Below are positions 31,651 through 42,900 of a stretch of DNA of 64,000 bases, one piece after another. Under the pieces are notes generated by a model. It was not told the DNA's origin. It worked only from the letters and a program-made list of their open reading frames with translations, and did no database searches. The stretch comes from Eunapius fragilis (Eukaryota > Porifera > Demospongiae > Spongillida > Spongillidae), in the NCBI GenBank assembly GCA_963681505.1, contig OY811976.1, forward strand, positions 1,581,416 to 1,645,415, given 5' to 3'. The first letter of the stretch is position 1. Every line of letters begins with the position of its first letter. Position numbers and translations under genes: made by a program.

Positions 31651-32200
31651 CAGGGCTGGCGGAAGCTCTTTAGGATTGGTCCGGCGAGGGGGTGGAAGCT
31701 TACAGCAAGGGGGTATGGACGAGCGCTGTAAGCTTCCCCACCGCTCCGCCCCAGCCGCTTCGCACTTTTTAAGTCAAAATGCATCACTTTATATATGCTA
31801 GCAATCATTAAATGATTCAACCGTTGCTGGTTCATAGTGGCTCGCAGATAGCACTTCATTCGCCTCAAGGAGCGCTCACTCACTGCATTTGTTGCAGGCA
31901 TCACTAAATGAGATGGCCAACACGGCAAAGCTGGCCAAAAAACATCCTTTTTCCAATTGTGAGGGACCTTAAATGCGCTAAAATATGGTCCCTTTCATTT
32001 GAATTAGCAACCTTAAACCTTTCTCAAATACACGCTTTGCATGGAAAGGCAAATTGCATGGGAGGATGAAACTTTGAACATTTTGCAGCCATTATAATTG
32101 TACATGCGCTCTTAATTAATTAACTAGAAAATTGGCGTGGTTGGGTAAAAATATTGGTCCGGCGGCCGGCGGACCTGCCAGACCTGTTCCGCCAGCCCTG
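31651..32200 (-). mobile_element. hAT transposon remnant with dimerisation domain
   Basis: 550 bp between inverted ends CAGGGCTGGCGGAA and TTCCGCCAGCCCTG; internal GGTCCGGCG motifs are also mirrored. On the minus strand, at about 31925-31750, the frame reads VMPATNAVSERSLRRMKCYL then RATMNQQRLNHLMIASIYK, which is the hAT C-terminal dimerisation region. Flanking 8-mers (TACTAGGG, TCTAAGTA) are only weakly alike, as expected for an old insertion. Most of the transposase is missing. Confidence 0.8.
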
Positions 32201-32928
32201 TCTAAGTACACGACGTACGTGTGCATACAGATAGTACAGTCTGACCTCGTTAAGAGAACACTCTTTAGTAGCGCATTCCCTCGTTAGAAGTATTGAAAAT
32301 TATATTCATGGTTAATGCGGGTACCACACATTATCTATGTCTACAATGTGCAATCTATATGCCTTAAGTATATGGTAGTAGCGCAGGGAACAAACGTGGC
32401 GCTACTAACGGGGGAAGACTGTACTGCGTAGAGCAAGCAAGTGCAGTGTTAAACGTGCCATCTAATTTAATGCTAGCTCATTTTTATCGATTTTCCTGCC
32501 TATCCCTGACTTCCCAGTGATCAATAATGTTTTCCCTGATATTCCAGTTTTCCATTACTTTCCCTGACCTGCATGAACCTTAGACCGTGTGGGGAATACT
32601 GCGGGTTAATTATTTCATAATGCAAGGTTTGTCCAAAACCACATATCCGCGTAGCGGTGGTAATGAATCTAATGACGGAACCTGAATAGGATAATGTATT
32701 GATTTTTAAAATAAAGTCCCACAAGGCGCTTCATAGTTTCGCAGTTTGCGATACGTGCGTCAGGATTTTTCGACGTGTACCCGGTAGTCTGGTTAACCGC
32801 CCATAAAACTGCGTGCATCTGTGACACTGCATGTGTACAAAATTAATTCACAAAATCAATTCTTAAAGCCGGTGCTATTTTATACAACGTTTTGAACCTC
32901 TCCCAATACAACACGCGGTAGTTACTTT

Positions 32929-33054
32929 GTTCGGCGTAGTCCCGACCCTTCGCGGGGAAGGTCATGTACCCATCTGATAACGATTGTAATTATAACCCAT
33001 ATAGGCTTGATACCCGACCTTCCGCCAAAACGCAAAGGTCGGGCTACGCACAAC
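32929..33054. mobile_element. Small MITE
   Basis: About 126 bp with inverted ends: the left reads GTTCGGCGTAGTCCCGACC and the right, inward, reads GTTGTGCGTAGCCCGACC. No coding capacity. Superfamily not determined. Confidence 0.5.
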
Positions 33055-33059
33055 TAAAA

Positions 33060-33830
33060 GTTATATACTATCTGATACCTACTTGGTCTTGGTGAACTTG
33101 AAAACGAATGTCCTATTGTCCATCTTCCGTGGTACAGAACCCCACAAATGACACAGATGACAAAGATGACACAAGCCACCGTGAAAAACTTGTTCCAATT
33201 GAGCTTCATGACTACACACAATGCAATGGTCGGAAACTTTGTAAGGAATTAGTCAATTCTCTCTTCGCTGTATCGTCTCTGATAGTCGACCCCGTGCACC
33301 GAACCAGAGATGTCTTTTGTTAATCACCGCGCGTGCTCACACGTGATGCGCACAATGAATATGCATCTCATAACCCAAATCTCAATGGTCCGAGAATCAT
33401 TGCAGTTAATAAGGGAGGTGAACCAGCAGGTGAACCAGTGGCGTAGAAAGGGCAGGGAGCAGCAGGGGGAGTTGCCCCGGACGCCGACCCCAGGAGGGCG
33501 CCAAAATGCCTAGATATGTTTGGTATAAATTGCGCACTGGACAATGCCTCAGTGACGTAGCAAGGGGGGGGGGCATAACCCAGATGCAGGGTTGATGGGG
33601 CGCCAAAATAGAGGTTATTACTTATCGCAGCACACCTTAACACCCAGGCTCGTAGCCAGGGGGCAAACGGGTGCAATTGCACATGCACCCCCCACCGGGC
33701 ATGTAATGTCCGACAATATACTATCATGTGAAGTGTGTTTATGATGGTGATTCATACACCGATAGGGGCAGGGAACTGCGATCTCATACTGTACTCCTTC
33801 CAACCAATCAATTTGCCCCCCCACCCCCGC
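33060..33830. other. No confident gene; possible transposon-terminus motifs
   Basis: A 71-codon ORF at 33108-33323 has no recognisable features. Between 33430 and 33680, phrases such as CCAGTGGCGTAGAAAGGGCA, GTAGCAAGGGGGGGGGGCAT and GGCTCGTAGCCAGGGGGCAA resemble hAT-type termini, which suggests stacked worn elements. Confidence 0.35.
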
Positions 33831-33889
33831 TCACAATTCAGAATTCAGGAACCGCAGTATACCGCTAGAATCATGACCTCTTCCTTTGA

Positions 33890-34100
33890 ACAACCTGTTC
33901 GTACTGTCTGAAAGTACTGCACATATAGCCGTATAAAAGTTAGGAACGCATATTTTCTGACGTATAGGCCCAGTATGGTCGTGCTATGAAAGGAACGGTG
34001 AGGCTCAAATTATTTAATGTATGACTCACTGAGTATCCTTTTTGCTTCTGTCTTGTGGCTTCTTGGGGGTGTATGAATTTGTATATACATGTATACACTT
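33890..34100. repeat. Duplicated segment, MITE-free copy
   Basis: Matches 34975-35370 (GTTCGTACTGTCTGAAAGTA, CACATATAGCCG, CTATGAAAGGAACGGTGAGG, TTGTGGCTTCTTGGGG) but lacks the fold-back MITE present there. It is an empty site for that insertion. Confidence 0.8.
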
Positions 34101-34129
34101 ACTTAAAATTTTTTTTGCTGTACACCCGG

Positions 34130-34245
34130 GTTCCCGTGTGGACATTGAGGACAATAGCCACACACCACATTTATCTTTAGTCTAACCTGCATGGTGTTTT
34201 CCCATTGTCGTTGTACACTACTAGTAATGTGCCAACACATATCTA
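34130..34245. repeat. Inverted copy of 1115-1200
   Basis: The complement reads ATATGTGTTGGCACATTACT AGTAGTGTACAACGAC, matching the segment near 1120-1195. Just after it, AGTGGCGGATACAGGG resembles a hAT-type end. Confidence 0.65.
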
Positions 34246-34337
34246 GTGGCGGATACAGGGCCTGAACCGTACAGTTTCCCTAGTCTCGTACCCAATCCAC
34301 CCGCAGCTGTGAAAATATGGGTCTGGGTACGAGACTA

Positions 34338-34380
34338 CAGTCCCCCCTCCCTCCCCCCCCCCCCCCCCTCCCCCCCCCCC
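34338..34380. repeat. C-rich tract
   Basis: A run of C's with a few T's. A second C-run lies at about 34913-34936. Both follow ATCAATTTGC or similar sequence in the 33.8/34.9-kb duplicated blocks. Confidence 0.75.
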
Positions 34381-34993
34381 GCTTTTCGTATCGCGGGTCT
34401 GGTCTGACCTGTAAACGCATATGCCCATACATCCGCATCTTGCATTTTATTTCAAATTGGATTCTAAATAAACTCAAAATTGGTCTTAAAAATAAGTCGA
34501 ATGTTATTTTTCAGTGCGTTATTATATGTATGCAACGTTATACAAAAATCAAGACAAAAATTTAATTACTATCGCAGGTAATTATAAAATTCAACACCGC
34601 CGTTAGTTTCAATAACTACAATAAGCAGCGTTTCGTTAATAAACTCATATCCACACCTCAGGCCACGCCCACCCCCGTGGGTGGATGCGCATCAATTAGC
34701 ACATAGGCGACCAACCACATTTTTGTACAGGTGGGTTACGTACAATTGCGGATTGTTCTAAGTGCAGAATGGCACATTGTTACTGTTACAGATGTGGCGG
34801 ATATGCATATGTTTGCATATAGTACACCATTATACTAGTTGTTTAAACTTAACGCGATGACACCGATGGACTGCGATCGCGTACTGTACTCCTTCCAGCC
34901 AATCAATTTGCTCCCCCCCCCCCCCCCCCCCCCCCCATAATTCAACCGCTGCGATTATGACCTCATCCTTTGATCAACCTGTTCGTACTGTCT

Positions 34994-35220
34994 GAAAGTA
35001 CGTCACTGCATGATAGTTTGGATTTACAATATATTTACTACTAATCAAATTGGTGCAAATGTGTTAGTAAATATGGTATATGTGACATCAACACAATAGT
35101 AAATATGAAGGATTCATTTACGATAGCGGGAATGTAACATATACAATATTTACATACACATTTGCACCACATTTGAACAGTATTAAATATATTGTAAATC
35201 CAAACTTTCATGTATACTGC
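34994..35220. mobile_element. CACTG-ended fold-back MITE, copy 1
   Basis: Left arm CACTGCATGATAGTTTGGAT TTACAATATATTTACT; right arm is its complement, ending in a worn TCATGTATACTG. Relatives are at 58256-58456 and 59095-59290. The empty site at 33910 shows it inserted into an existing duplicate. The CACTG start would suit a CACTA-group non-autonomous element, but target duplications are unclear. Confidence 0.7.
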
Positions 35221-35640
35221 ACATATAGCCGCATAAAAGTTAGGAGCGTTCATATAGGCCTAATAGGGGTGGTCCGTGCTATGAAAGGAACGGTGAGGCT
35301 CAATTGAGTATCCTTTTTGCTTATGTGTCTTGTGGCTTCTTGGGGTGCATAAATTTGTATGCACATGTATGCCACTAGTATGCTATGCTCTTTACATCTA
35401 CCATTGTATGGTGCTTGTGTTTTACCATACTGGCTTCATCTCCTGGGAAACATCCGCTAGTATGACTTCGGGCAACATGGCCACCATGTGATCAAGCATA
35501 CAGGTGAGTTAATGTTGTCCTGCACAGTATTATACTCACCATCACACACATAACCCACAGATACTAACAAATGTGCACTCCCATAGGTGCCCCCAGCTTT
35601 TCTAGAAGAGGGGGGGACCAATTATAAGGAGGTGGGCGCA

Positions 35641-35815
35641 GGGGGGGGGGGGGGGGGGGGGGGGGGGGAGGCACATGTACGTAGAAATACTGGGACAGGG
35701 TTAAATAATTTAACAGGCATTTATTAGAAGGGGTTGGAGGTGGGGCGCCATTTAGTTTCGAGGGGGGGGGGGGGGGAGGGGGGCCATGGCCCCCCCCCCC
35801 CCCCTCCCCCCTTTG
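35641..35815. repeat. Poly(G) and poly(C) tracts
   Basis: About 29 G's at 35641-35669, then G-rich 35762-35782 and C-rich 35791-35812 in close inverted arrangement. ORFs here are artefacts. Confidence 0.8.
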
Positions 35816-35929
35816 TGGGTGCCCATGACTCCAAGTTCACAAAACACGCAGTCACACTCAGAATTCTATATTGCTCACCCAACAAACCAAATAACATTTT
35901 CATGAGTGTACACTCCCAGCATGCACAAC

Positions 35930-36345
35930 TATATGACCCCCATCAGCATACACACCCAACTCATATTCTCCACCAACCACATACCAGTACACACTAGCAA
36001 CAGTATGTACATTTCCTATGACCCTACACACCAGCATAGTTTCATTGATGGGGCGGGAGTGCCCCACACCTCCCATATTTTTGCCCCCTCTTGGCAATGA
36101 AAGGATAACAAGTTACACAACCCATGCACAGAATTGGCTCACTTGGTATAAAGACCTTCTAAAAGTCTCAACTTAACATTTATCTCTTCCCCCCCCCCCC
36201 CAACTGATGTTTTTTCTCGATGATGGGTTGTGTCCCTTAATAACAGCATGTACACACCAGGTTACCCCACAGGCACACCAGCACAGCGTATACCTGGCCC
36301 CAGCCACCTAACCTACACATCGTTAGACCAACATGAGTTTAATTC
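35930..36345. repeat. Dispersed repeat segment (also at 39135-39510)
   Basis: Shares CATACCAGTACACACTAGCA, TTCATTGATGGGGCGGGAGT, TGCCCCACACCTCCCATATT and CACATCGTTAGACCAACATGA in the same order with 39135-39510. Both copies end in a CA-rich stretch. No coding frame is kept between copies. Confidence 0.82.
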
Positions 36346-36356
36346 ACACGCGCGTG

Positions 36357-36358
<2 letters not shown>

Positions 36359-36394
<36 letters not shown>

Positions 36395-36410
36395 ACACAC
36401 ACACACCACT
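36359..36410. repeat. (CA)n microsatellite
   Basis: CA dinucleotide tract at the right edge of the 35930-36345 repeat. The companion repeat at 39.5 kb has only a short CACACACATACATACACACC there. Confidence 0.85.
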
Positions 36411-36703
36411 TACTTCGATGAACCCTGCAGAAGTGAACCCCACTGTAGCATTTAATACCACTTGGCGTCTTTAATTATTTTTGCCTCGTGTAAAACTGGG
36501 CAACTTTTGGCCGAGAAGAAGCGCATGGAAAATTGAGCACCATTACACGACCATAATCATCACTAACCTTCCGTGATCTCTCTGCAACCATTATACTATC
36601 TATGCCTTTTGAGAAACGCGCAAAGACCAGGTGACCGAACAATGATTGGATTATTGATAATAACCACATACCTACTTAAAAACATTGGTGGGTGGCATGT
36701 GTG

Positions 36704-36708
<5 letters not shown>

Positions 36709-36777
<69 letters not shown>
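36709..36777. repeat. (GT)n microsatellite
   Basis: About 34 uninterrupted GT units. Cys-Val repeat ORFs across it are artefacts. Confidence 0.9.
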
Positions 36778-36779
<2 letters not shown>

Positions 36780-37550
36780 GAATTGGGGGCAAATCCACTA
36801 TCCCACCGAGCATATGAAACCTGCATACAGTGTAATGATTTATTATAGGCTACATCCAGTGTAAGGTAAAGTGCTGAACCAAAGCATTATTCTGTATGAA
36901 CCCTTGCCACTCGCTTATTATATCTAAGTGGTAAGGTGATACTAGCATTTAGCTTTTGTGCGTTCTATTCTCTGAGCTTCCATTGTGCCAGAAAAATGAA
37001 AAAGAATTTGAGCCACAGACTCATTCAGGAACTGAATAGATGAACCTTTACTAATGAATGGGATTATATGGTTTCAGAATATTCCCATTATGGCTTGTTG
37101 AAATGTAATTGCAGCTTGTGGGCTGTACATGTAAGTATGAATATGATTAGGGAAGTGAGCATTGCAGTGTGAGTGATTGAGGCAGCCCTACGTGTAGGAT
37201 TCTTTAAATATAAGTTTGGAACAGGAATATGCAATGCAATCTAGTATTCTAATTTATGTATACAAATTTAGCAAACAAAAGTCCAATTGGTTGCAGTGAT
37301 TGAGGCCCCATCTGAGATCTCTTCAAAGCCAAACTTCAAGTAGCTCAGTAGATTTTGAGTCTGCATAAAATATTCTGATCATACAACACAAATCACATAA
37401 TAGCACCTTCAGAAAAGAAATGCCCATAATGACTGTGTGAACACAATCATGCTCATCCCAGCGGCAGGGTAACCTAACCTCCTTCCCCCCTTCTTCTGCC
37501 AATGTATGTGCACATGCAACTGACTGCCATGATTTGAGACATATGCACGT
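36780..37550. other. No gene recognised
   Basis: Moderately AT-rich sequence between GT tracts, with no exon-like ORF. Confidence 0.45.
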
Positions 37551-37551
37551 G

Positions 37552-37552
<1 letters not shown>

Positions 37553-37602
<50 letters not shown>

Positions 37603-37612
37603 TGTGTGTGTG
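37553..37612. repeat. (GT)n microsatellite
   Basis: About 29 GT units with one TT interruption near the right end. Confidence 0.9.
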
Positions 37613-37877
37613 CGAATGAAAAGTACAAATTATAACCCAAATCATCCATACCTGATGTGCGGTCCTCATTTTCTAACGAGGCCGCCAAGGGTGTCTCGCT
37701 AGCCAGGCGTACATCGGAATTCAACTGGAGGGACGTACGAGGGACGTTACTTCAGTCGTAGGCCTACATGTAGGAGAACACACAGACAGTACACAAAGCA
37801 GATCCATCACACTGTCAGTTTCTATCCATGAACCGAGCATGTTTTTGTGCAAACATGCATGTGCGCGTGTATTGTGC

Positions 37878-37880
<3 letters not shown>

Positions 37881-37947
<67 letters not shown>
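37881..37947. repeat. (GT)n microsatellite
   Basis: About 33 uninterrupted GT units, the third large GT tract within 1.3 kb. Confidence 0.9.
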
Positions 37948-37949
<2 letters not shown>

Positions 37950-38302
37950 CAAAGAGTTGTACATCTAACCGCGAATCAATTCCATCTCTTATGTGTTAGT
38001 CCTCATTATCAAAAGATGCTGCCAATCGCCTCCAGAGCCCAGTTTAAGAGTCATTATCATTGTAGTTAGGGAATATATAGGTGCATTCCTTTCGATGGTG
38101 CGTGCCACGGCTATACCTGAAAGGCAAGTTACACCGTGCTACGGGGAAATCCTCTGTGCTCTTAGCTCATGTAGGATAGACCATATATTATCTCTGGATA
38201 GACTAACCTCTGCCCTGGCTGTCCAGTGTGCTCATCGATCAATCTGCGGTCTAACTCGTAAGTGCTAGTCACATGATATTGCTATAAGGAAAACAATATT
38301 AA

Positions 38303-38734
38303 CCCTTGAAGTGCGAATTCTTCTAGCTCTGTGGAAGGCCATATCAATAAAGTAATATTCAGTACATGTACACTAACATGCTCTTAGTGGCATGTACTAA
38401 ATATTACTTTATTGATATGGCCTTCCATAGAGCTAGAATCTGAATTCTTAAACAGGCTTCTTTCTGTCTGTGGTTTTTCTTTGTAACAGTGTTCCACATG
38501 CGTGCGCGGGGTTTCGTGCATGTGTACCAGACGGAAAGAAGCCTGTTTACAAATTCTTCTAGCTCTATGGAAGGCCATATCAATAAAGTAATATTTTGTA
38601 CATGTACACTAACATGCTCTGAGTGGCAGCTGCAATTGATGAAACTGCGTTGTTGTTTTAAAATTGTGTGAGACTATAACATTATTCTATATCAAATTCA
38701 TGGGCACATAAAGGTGCCTTCCGCACTTCAAGGG
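38303..38734. mobile_element. piggyBac-type MITE
   Basis: 432 bp with inverted ends CCCTTGAAGTGCG / CGCACTTCAAGGG, flanked exactly by TTAA at 38299-38302 and 38735-38738, the hallmark target of piggyBac transposases. Inside, the segment TTCTTCTAGCTCTRTGGAAG GCCATATCAATAAAGTAATA occurs three times (38319, inverted at 38400-38440, and 38550), and an inverted AAACAGGCTTCTTTC pair surrounds the centre. No transposase is encoded. Confidence 0.85.
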
Positions 38735-39134
38735 TTAAGAGTCAAATACCTTGAATGCATGAAACCTTCTGACTTGCCGATGTGTAAAAGACAGCTGGTC
38801 ACATATTTGTACGAAAAGGCTGTCATTAGGTAACGCGCCATGCTCTGGTTTGTATATTAATAAGTATTAATTTTGTCATCTGAACTGTTAGTGTATTAGT
38901 CGTACGCACACCTTGGATTAATATATACTGAGTTCACCAACATCAAAATCTATGAAGCGATCATGAACCAGTGCGAAGTAGACGTAACAAGAGAACTGAA
39001 TTTACTGCAGCTTTTAGTGTGCTGAAATCTAAAGTATATATTTCCATGACAAGGTAATACAAAGGAAATTTTCAAAACGAGTCAACACCGTGTTTCCGTA
39101 CATTTCCTATCTAACTGAAACATATGAATTTTGT

Positions 39135-39510
39135 GTAGTGCACATACCAGTACACACTAGCAACAGTGTGTTCATTCCCAATGACCCTACACAACGGCAT
39201 TGTTTCATTGATGGGGCGGGAGTGCCCCACACCTCCCATATTTTTGCTCCCTCTTGGCAATGAAGGGATAACAAGTTACACAACCCATGCACAGAATTGG
39301 CTCGCTTGGTATAAAGTCCTCCTCAAAGTTTCAACTTAACATTTGTCTCTCCCTCCCCACTAATGCATTTTCTTGATGATGGGTTGTGTCCCTTAATAAC
39401 AACATGTGCACACCAGGTTACCCCATTGACACACCAGCATAGCATATAGCCGGCCAACCACCTAACCTACACATCGTTAGACCAACATGAATTTAATTCA
39501 CACACACATA
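39135..39510. repeat. Second copy of the 35930 segment
   Basis: Same order of conserved blocks as 35930-36345. Differs by point changes and has lost the poly(C) run (CCCTCCCCAC here against CCCCCCCCCC there). Confidence 0.82.
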
Positions 39511-39639
39511 CATACACACCAATAGCTCTGCACATCAGCACACTCTAGAACAATGAACATAACAGTTAATACTACCATCAGCCCACAGTCGCACACACTG
39601 GGTTTCTTTGAGGAGGGGGAATTTTAAAAATTGTTGTTA

Positions 39640-40670
39640 AGGCAACTCTGTGGGTTGTGTCAATTATTGCCAAGGGGCAACAATATGGCAAATGTCCATA
39701 CACCAACCCATATGTACACCAAAGGCATGCACTACATGTAACAAGATAACATTTATCACACACGCAGTTCCCTTCATACATGTACCCATAATCCTGCCTT
39801 ACATGTCGTGTAAGGGTCCTGTGTTCTTAGCCTACCCTTATCAGAGGTTCTGCCCCACATAAAAAAGGGGTAGTGATTAACAGGATAGGCTAAGAACACT
39901 AACAGTTTCTTTTTACTTATTTTTCCTACTCTACTTGAAATGTTCCTAGATGGCTGTATGATCAATGTGATACAGCCAGCATGACAAAAAGCTTCAGCAA
40001 CAACTCAAATAGAAGGGACATTGCAGGCTTTGTGTAGTCATCAAGTAGCTACAAGGCTCTGCAGACTTCATGTGATGCATGCATGTAGATTTGTGGTGTG
40101 CTTGGCATTTGTATTTGATGATGTATGATCTGTGCATGTGAATGTGGATAGTTACAGAAGGTGTTGGTGTGGAACTTTGGACAATGGTGGACTTGCTGAA
40201 AGCAGACAGGCTAGGAGGCTTGTAAGAACTATGTATATAGGAAGTTGTGGGTGATTAAGTAAACTTTTCCTTCCTCTTCATGAAAACTTGACCTGTTGAG
40301 TACAGATGCCTGTACATGTAATAATATAACATCCAGCCATTTGGTAATTTTTTTCCACTGAGTATCTACATCTGTGAGGTGTACTAGTACTGGTATGTGA
40401 TCTGTGCACATGTGAGGTGTGTAGGTATGGTTGCCGGTTAGGTTACACTCTTGTCTGATGTGCTTCAAGTGTTTATTGTGTGGTGCTCAAGTCATTATAG
40501 TACCTCTGTTTTGCTTAAAGCAATGAGCGTTCTGACCATAAGCAAGAAGAGTGTATACACTTTGAATGATGATGAGTACTGGTCAGAGGGAATTAAATCT
40601 ATGCAAAAAGCAACAAAGAATATGAAAAGCAACACTGTCAAGATGTCACACATGCACTAGCTCGAAATTG
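39640..40670. repeat. Dispersed repeat related to 110-1150
   Basis: CACCAAAGGCATGCACTA near 39718 matches 130-150, and 40480-40665 matches 930-1125. The middle parts are not alignable by eye, and the 23-bp minisatellite is absent here. No gene is recognised. Confidence 0.6.
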
Positions 40671-40685
40671 CTGGACATTTTAAAA

Positions 40686-40750
40686 GGAGCGATTCTAAGT
40701 GCTAGAGAATGGGGAATTCGAAATGCCCGGCACACTTAGAATCGCCCCTT
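40686..40750. repeat. Short inverted repeat
   Basis: GGAGCGATTCTAAGTG pairs with CACTTAGAATCGCCCC across about 30 nt. Probably a small MITE or one end of one; no flanking duplication found. Confidence 0.45.
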
Positions 40751-40859
40751 CTGGCTCTCTAGCCCCTCTAGAGGTTTCTACTGCGTACAAATACCTGCAA
40801 TTGATCAATCAGATTGCACTATTCACTTCTGCTATTGTCTAATGACATATGCACTTGCA

Positions 40860-40931
40860 CCCACACACACATACACATGCACACACACAAACACACACAC
40901 AAACACACACACACAAACACACACACACACC
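40860..40931. repeat. (CA)n / CACACAAA microsatellite
   Basis: Imperfect CA tract with regular CACACACAAA interruptions. Confidence 0.8.
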
Positions 40932-41384
40932 TCAGTGCAAACAATTTGTTATATGATAGTGTATTCTATAGCGTATATTTGAATATACCCCTTTAATATA
41001 CGCATCTGCGTATAGAACCATATACACGGGTGCGTATATTGAAATATAACTGATCACGTGACATTCATGGTCACTTAACAAGCATTTGAATTCACTTTGC
41101 GGCTATCTTGTCGGTCACCATATACTAAGTGTTTGATATTCCGTGTATTTGTCCTGCTCCCACCCCTCGTTCCCGATCCGATTTAGAATCCAATTGAAAT
41201 TTTAATAATTTGCACAAGTACAACAGAACAACAATCTAACAGTCCGAGGTGGCATTCATCATTCCAAGTCGCCTGTGCAGAATAACAACTGTGAATTCTT
41301 ATTGTCAAAATTATTCAACTCACCGCATATAGGCCTTATGCACACGCATATATGAATAAATTAGGGCGTGACTCACAGGGAAAT

Positions 41385-41650
41385 TTCACGTCAAATCATG
41401 TTATGATTTTTCACACGATTTTAGCTTTTGAAATCGTCTGTGAAATCAGAATATGATCTTTCAGAGAAAAATCAACTGTGAAATCATTATAAAATCATTC
41501 CCAAATAACTCAGAGATTTTAGTAGTGATTTTATACAGAAATGTACAGTAGAATCATTTCGAAATCACAAAAAAATCGTTCAGTGATTATCTTGATGATT
41601 TTTAAAGGAAATCATATACCAAATCACATACAAATAATTATTTGTAATCA
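41385..41650. repeat. Left subterminal repeats of CACTA element
   Basis: Closely packed GATTTT / AAATCA motifs in both orientations, such as TGATTTTTCACACGATTTTA and GTGAAATCATTATAAAATCA. Matched at 48290-48530. In plant CACTA elements such motifs bind the accessory protein TnpA; the same role here is inference. Confidence 0.7.
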
Positions 41651-41707
41651 CAAACACGAATGCATTTCTTTTAGAAATGAAAGGAGTACAGTTCAGTTCA
41701 GTTCAGT

Positions 41708-42900
41708 CTACATCTGATCCTGAAGTGAGATAATCTTCACTGCCAGCAGATGCACTTTCTTATACTTGGGATTGAGGGGGATACTGATCTCTGCTGGCCG
41801 CAGTACTACATATTTCTTCAACATCCTGATCAGTTGCATCTGAGTTGCGTGTGCACACATTATGTTTTTTCCATCATGCCTCTCGAGTCTTAGAAATACT
41901 CTCAAGCCGTCGCACCTTGCTGGCACCATCTTCATGATCAGCAACCTCTATTGTTAGATTTTCCAGTGGTATTGGCTTAACAGAGTCTCGTATTTTTGTT
42001 ATGCTCTCCATATCTCCAGATTGTACTGTTCCTTTGGAAATGGCTTCTTTTACAGCCTTGTCTCAAGCCACCTAAATTAAATAATTTTGTCAACCTTCAC
42101 ATTCTATTTCAATGTACTTACATAAGTAAGTCTGCTTCTCTTCATGCACAGTTTCCGCTCATGTAGCTTAACAGGATCAGCTTTTGCCAGTTCAGACGTT
42201 CGACGCATAGAATAGTAGGCCTTTGCAACAATCGATCAGTGAATCCAGTTACGAAATGCATACACTATAGCTAGCATATACGTACCTTAATCCGTTGCAG
42301 GATACGCTTATTTGTAGGAATCTTGCACTTATTGTACCTCAGCGCAGCTTCCACAGATGTAGCAGGCTGTTTTTTTGATTGAGAATCAAGATTACTCCAT
42401 GGAGTCGTTGTCATCAGTTTTTTCAAACGTGGTTGCTGCGAAAATGCGTCTTGCAATATCATCTACCAATGAGAAAACGAAACAGATAGACCAGCGTGAA
42501 CGTACGTGAATATACATGTATACACGCACCAGTGGCACGACGTCCTTTGCACCCTAACCGGCCTTCCTGTAGCGCTTAAGGATGATTCAAGGTTAGGATC
42601 CAGTACGGCGGGCTCTAAAATGCATGTGTTATAAGGATTTAAGCGCACAACACAGTGCAGTGATTTCAAGAATCATACACTGTATAACTGAACATACAAT
42701 TCCTCTATTTTCTCTTCCAAATCATCAATCTTGTCCACGATTGCTTCAAGATGTACAATTCTTTCTTTCAACAGTCTTAATTCTTCACGAAAACTTGCAG
42801 GTGTATCGGTGATACTATTCTTTGGAGTACTAGTTTTACGTCCTTCTTCATGTCTTCGCGCCATTTTTCTCATTAGAATGGACATGTGATTTTTACGCAT
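41708..42900 (-). pseudogene. Second gene of the CACTA element, multi-exon, unassigned
   Basis: Exon-like minus-strand frames in order. At 42900/42864-42675 it reads MARRHEEGRKTSTPKNSI, then a heptad coiled coil LRLLKERIVHLEAIVDKIDD. At 42600-42555: EPAVLDPNLESSLSATGR. At 42462-42290: DAFSQQPRLKKLMTT, then SVEAALRYNKCKIPTNKRIL, with a GTACGT donor. Around 42220-42120: YYSMRRTSELAKADPVKLHE. At 42060-41890: KAVKEAISKGTVQSGDMESI onward. At 41860-41708 the C terminus ends IISLQDQM. Most junctions have GT-AG candidates; one frame change near 41890 may be a mutation. An accessory DNA-binding protein analogous to TnpA is plausible but not shown. Confidence 0.5.

Noticed and set aside
36596-36848. 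Cys-Val and His-Thr repeat ORFs, here and at 37.4-38.0, 54.0-54.4 and 63.5-64.0 kb
   Set aside because: Translations of GT/CA microsatellites; no flanking coding features except the DNase I-like exon, which is annotated separately.
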